This document shows positions 63,298 through 64,000 of a DNA stretch of 64,000 nucleotides, in pieces (positions within the stretch are counted from its first letter, which is position 1; each line of letters starts with the position of its first letter). The stretch covers positions 186,001 to 250,000 of the forward strand of contig NZ_JOID01000008.1 of the NCBI RefSeq assembly GCF_000719865.1, given 5' to 3'. Made by a program: the position numbers and the translations under genes. The notes under the pieces are model-generated. The model worked only from the letters and a program-made list of their open reading frames with translations. It was not told the origin of the DNA and did not search any database. The stretch comes from Streptomyces albus subsp. albus (lineage in GTDB: Bacteria; Actinomycetota; Actinomycetes; Streptomycetales; Streptomycetaceae).

Positions 63298-63366
63298 CCG
63301 GCACCGCCTTCCGGCCTCGCGGAGCCGTGCGTTTCCCGGATTCCCGGCTTCTCCGCACTCCGCGAC

Positions 63367-63381
63367 GTTACCAATGGTAAC
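63367..63381. promoter_or_regulatory. TetR-like operator palindrome
   Basis: GTTACCAATGGTAAC is a perfect 7-bp-arm palindrome around one base, in the divergent promoter region (63298-63485) of the hydrolase and ABC genes. Its regulator is not in the window. Confidence 0.55.
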
Positions 63382-63472
63382 AACTTAGGTGTACAGCCCT
63401 TACGGGTCCCTACACCTGGAGACGGACACGGAGACAGCCGTCAGGGCTGACGCCCGGTGTGGCCCGCACCAC

Positions 63473-63478
63473 TACCGT
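63473..63478 (+). promoter_or_regulatory. -10 element suggesting a leaderless ABC mRNA
   Basis: TACCGT ends 7 nt before the GTG at 63486; no ribosome site is present. Confidence 0.4.
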
Positions 63479-63485
63479 CGTTGCC

Positions 63486-64000
63486 GTGACTGTGATCGTG
63501 ACCGAAAGCCTCAGCAAGCGGTTCCCCAAGGTGACCGCGCTCGACCGGCTCTCCATGACCATCGGCCCGGGCGTGACCGGTCTGGTGGGTGCCAACGGGG
63601 CCGGTAAGTCGACTCTGATCAAGATCCTGCTCGGACTGTCCCCGGCGACCGAGGGGCGGGCTGCCGTCCTCGGGCACGACGTGGCCCGCGAGGGCAGTGC
63701 CATCCGGGAACGGGTCGGCTACATGCCCGAGCACGACTGCCTGCCGCCCGACGTGTCCGCGACCGAGTTCGTCGTGCACATGGCCCGGATATCGGGGCTG
63801 CCGCCCGCCGCGGCGCGCGAGCGCACCGCCGACACCCTGCGCCACGTCGGCCTCTACGAGGAGCGGTACCGGCCCATCGGCGGCTACTCGACCGGCATGA
63901 AGCAACGGGTCAAACTCGCCCAGGCGCTGGTCCACGACCCGAGGCTGGTCCTGCTGGACGAGCCGACGAACGGCCTCGACCCGGTCGGCCGCGACGAGAT
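63486..64000 (+). CDS. ABC transporter ATP-binding protein, 3' end cut off
   Basis: The first about 171 residues of an export-type ATPase: Walker A GANGAGKSTLIKIL (about 35), Q-loop VGYMPEHDCLPPD, signature GYSTGMKQRVKLAQALVHD (C-motif variant STGMKQR, about 138), and Walker B LVLLDEPTNGLDPV. The STGMKQR form is typical of multi-gene ABC-2 type exporters. A permease is expected beyond the right edge. The GTG at 63486 has no ribosome site, in line with a leaderless message. Confidence 0.9.
   Translation, partial: MTVIVTESLSKRFPKVTALDRLSMTIGPGVTGLVGANGAGKSTLIKILLGLSPATEGRAAVLGHDVAREGSAIRERVGYMPEHDCLPPDVSATEFVVHMARISGLPPAAARERTADTLRHVGLYEERYRPIGGYSTGMKQRVKLAQALVHDPRLVLLDEPTNGLDPVGRDE

Overview
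This window is the replication-origin core of a high-GC actinomycete chromosome, almost certainly Streptomyces. The evidence is the gene order rnpA-rpmH / dnaA / oriC / dnaN, a very long proline- and tyrosine-rich DnaA linker, an array of TTGTCCACA-type DnaA boxes, nine perfect GTTTCACGTGAAAC parS sites, and an SsgA developmental protein, which is restricted to sporulating actinomycetes. I cannot name the species. I see no insertion sequence, prophage, CRISPR array, rRNA or tRNA. This is conserved core sequence, so its interest lies mostly in the DNA sites laid over and between genes.

Layout. 1-1047 dnaN (cut at the left edge); 1190-1760 oriC; 1946-3841 dnaA; 4293-10191 a rightward run rpmH, rnpA, yidD, yidC, khpB/jag, rsmG, parA, parB; then a GNAT protein. 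11081-20717 reads leftward: trxA and trxB behind a sigma-R-type promoter, an anti-sigma/ECF-sigma pair (SigM type), a membrane-anchored pseudokinase, MurJ, and a large secreted-domain protein. 20885-25683: CCA-adding enzyme, MFS exporter, inositol-phosphate synthase, PadR regulator. 26069-33175: cell-wall genes (class A PBP, GT87 glycosyltransferase, an alanine-racemase-fold protein, a Fem-type peptidyl transferase, a small membrane protein). 33445-35210: rpsF-ssb-rpsR-rplI. 35306-38583: MATE exporter and dnaB helicase. 38607-43732: beta-lactamase-fold hydrolase, GNAT, NUDIX, Cys/Met-metabolism PLP enzyme, small membrane and cupin proteins. 44058-47840: ssgA, YibE/F, TPP riboswitch and thiC. 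47965-52954: membrane protein, phosphoesterase, LacI regulator, aminotransferase. 53177-59357: cydA-cydB-cydDC behind a Rex operator. 59531-64000: HAD phosphatase, F420-type oxidoreductase, hypothetical, epoxide-hydrolase-like enzyme, ABC ATPase (cut at the right edge).

How it works together. DnaA boxes occur in oriC, in the dnaA promoter, upstream of parA, and as a cluster directly upstream of the dnaB promoter. This suggests one DnaA circuit touching initiation, segregation and helicase supply. ParB sites run from 7.8 to 55.8 kb. Several sit inside genes (parA, the anti-sigma gene, the cydDC start codon). One forms the exact centre of a 150-bp near-perfect palindrome with a perfect parS at one tip and a decayed parS at the other. 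A wall-assembly set (murJ, pseudokinase, PBP, Fem-type transferase, ssgA) surrounds the origin.
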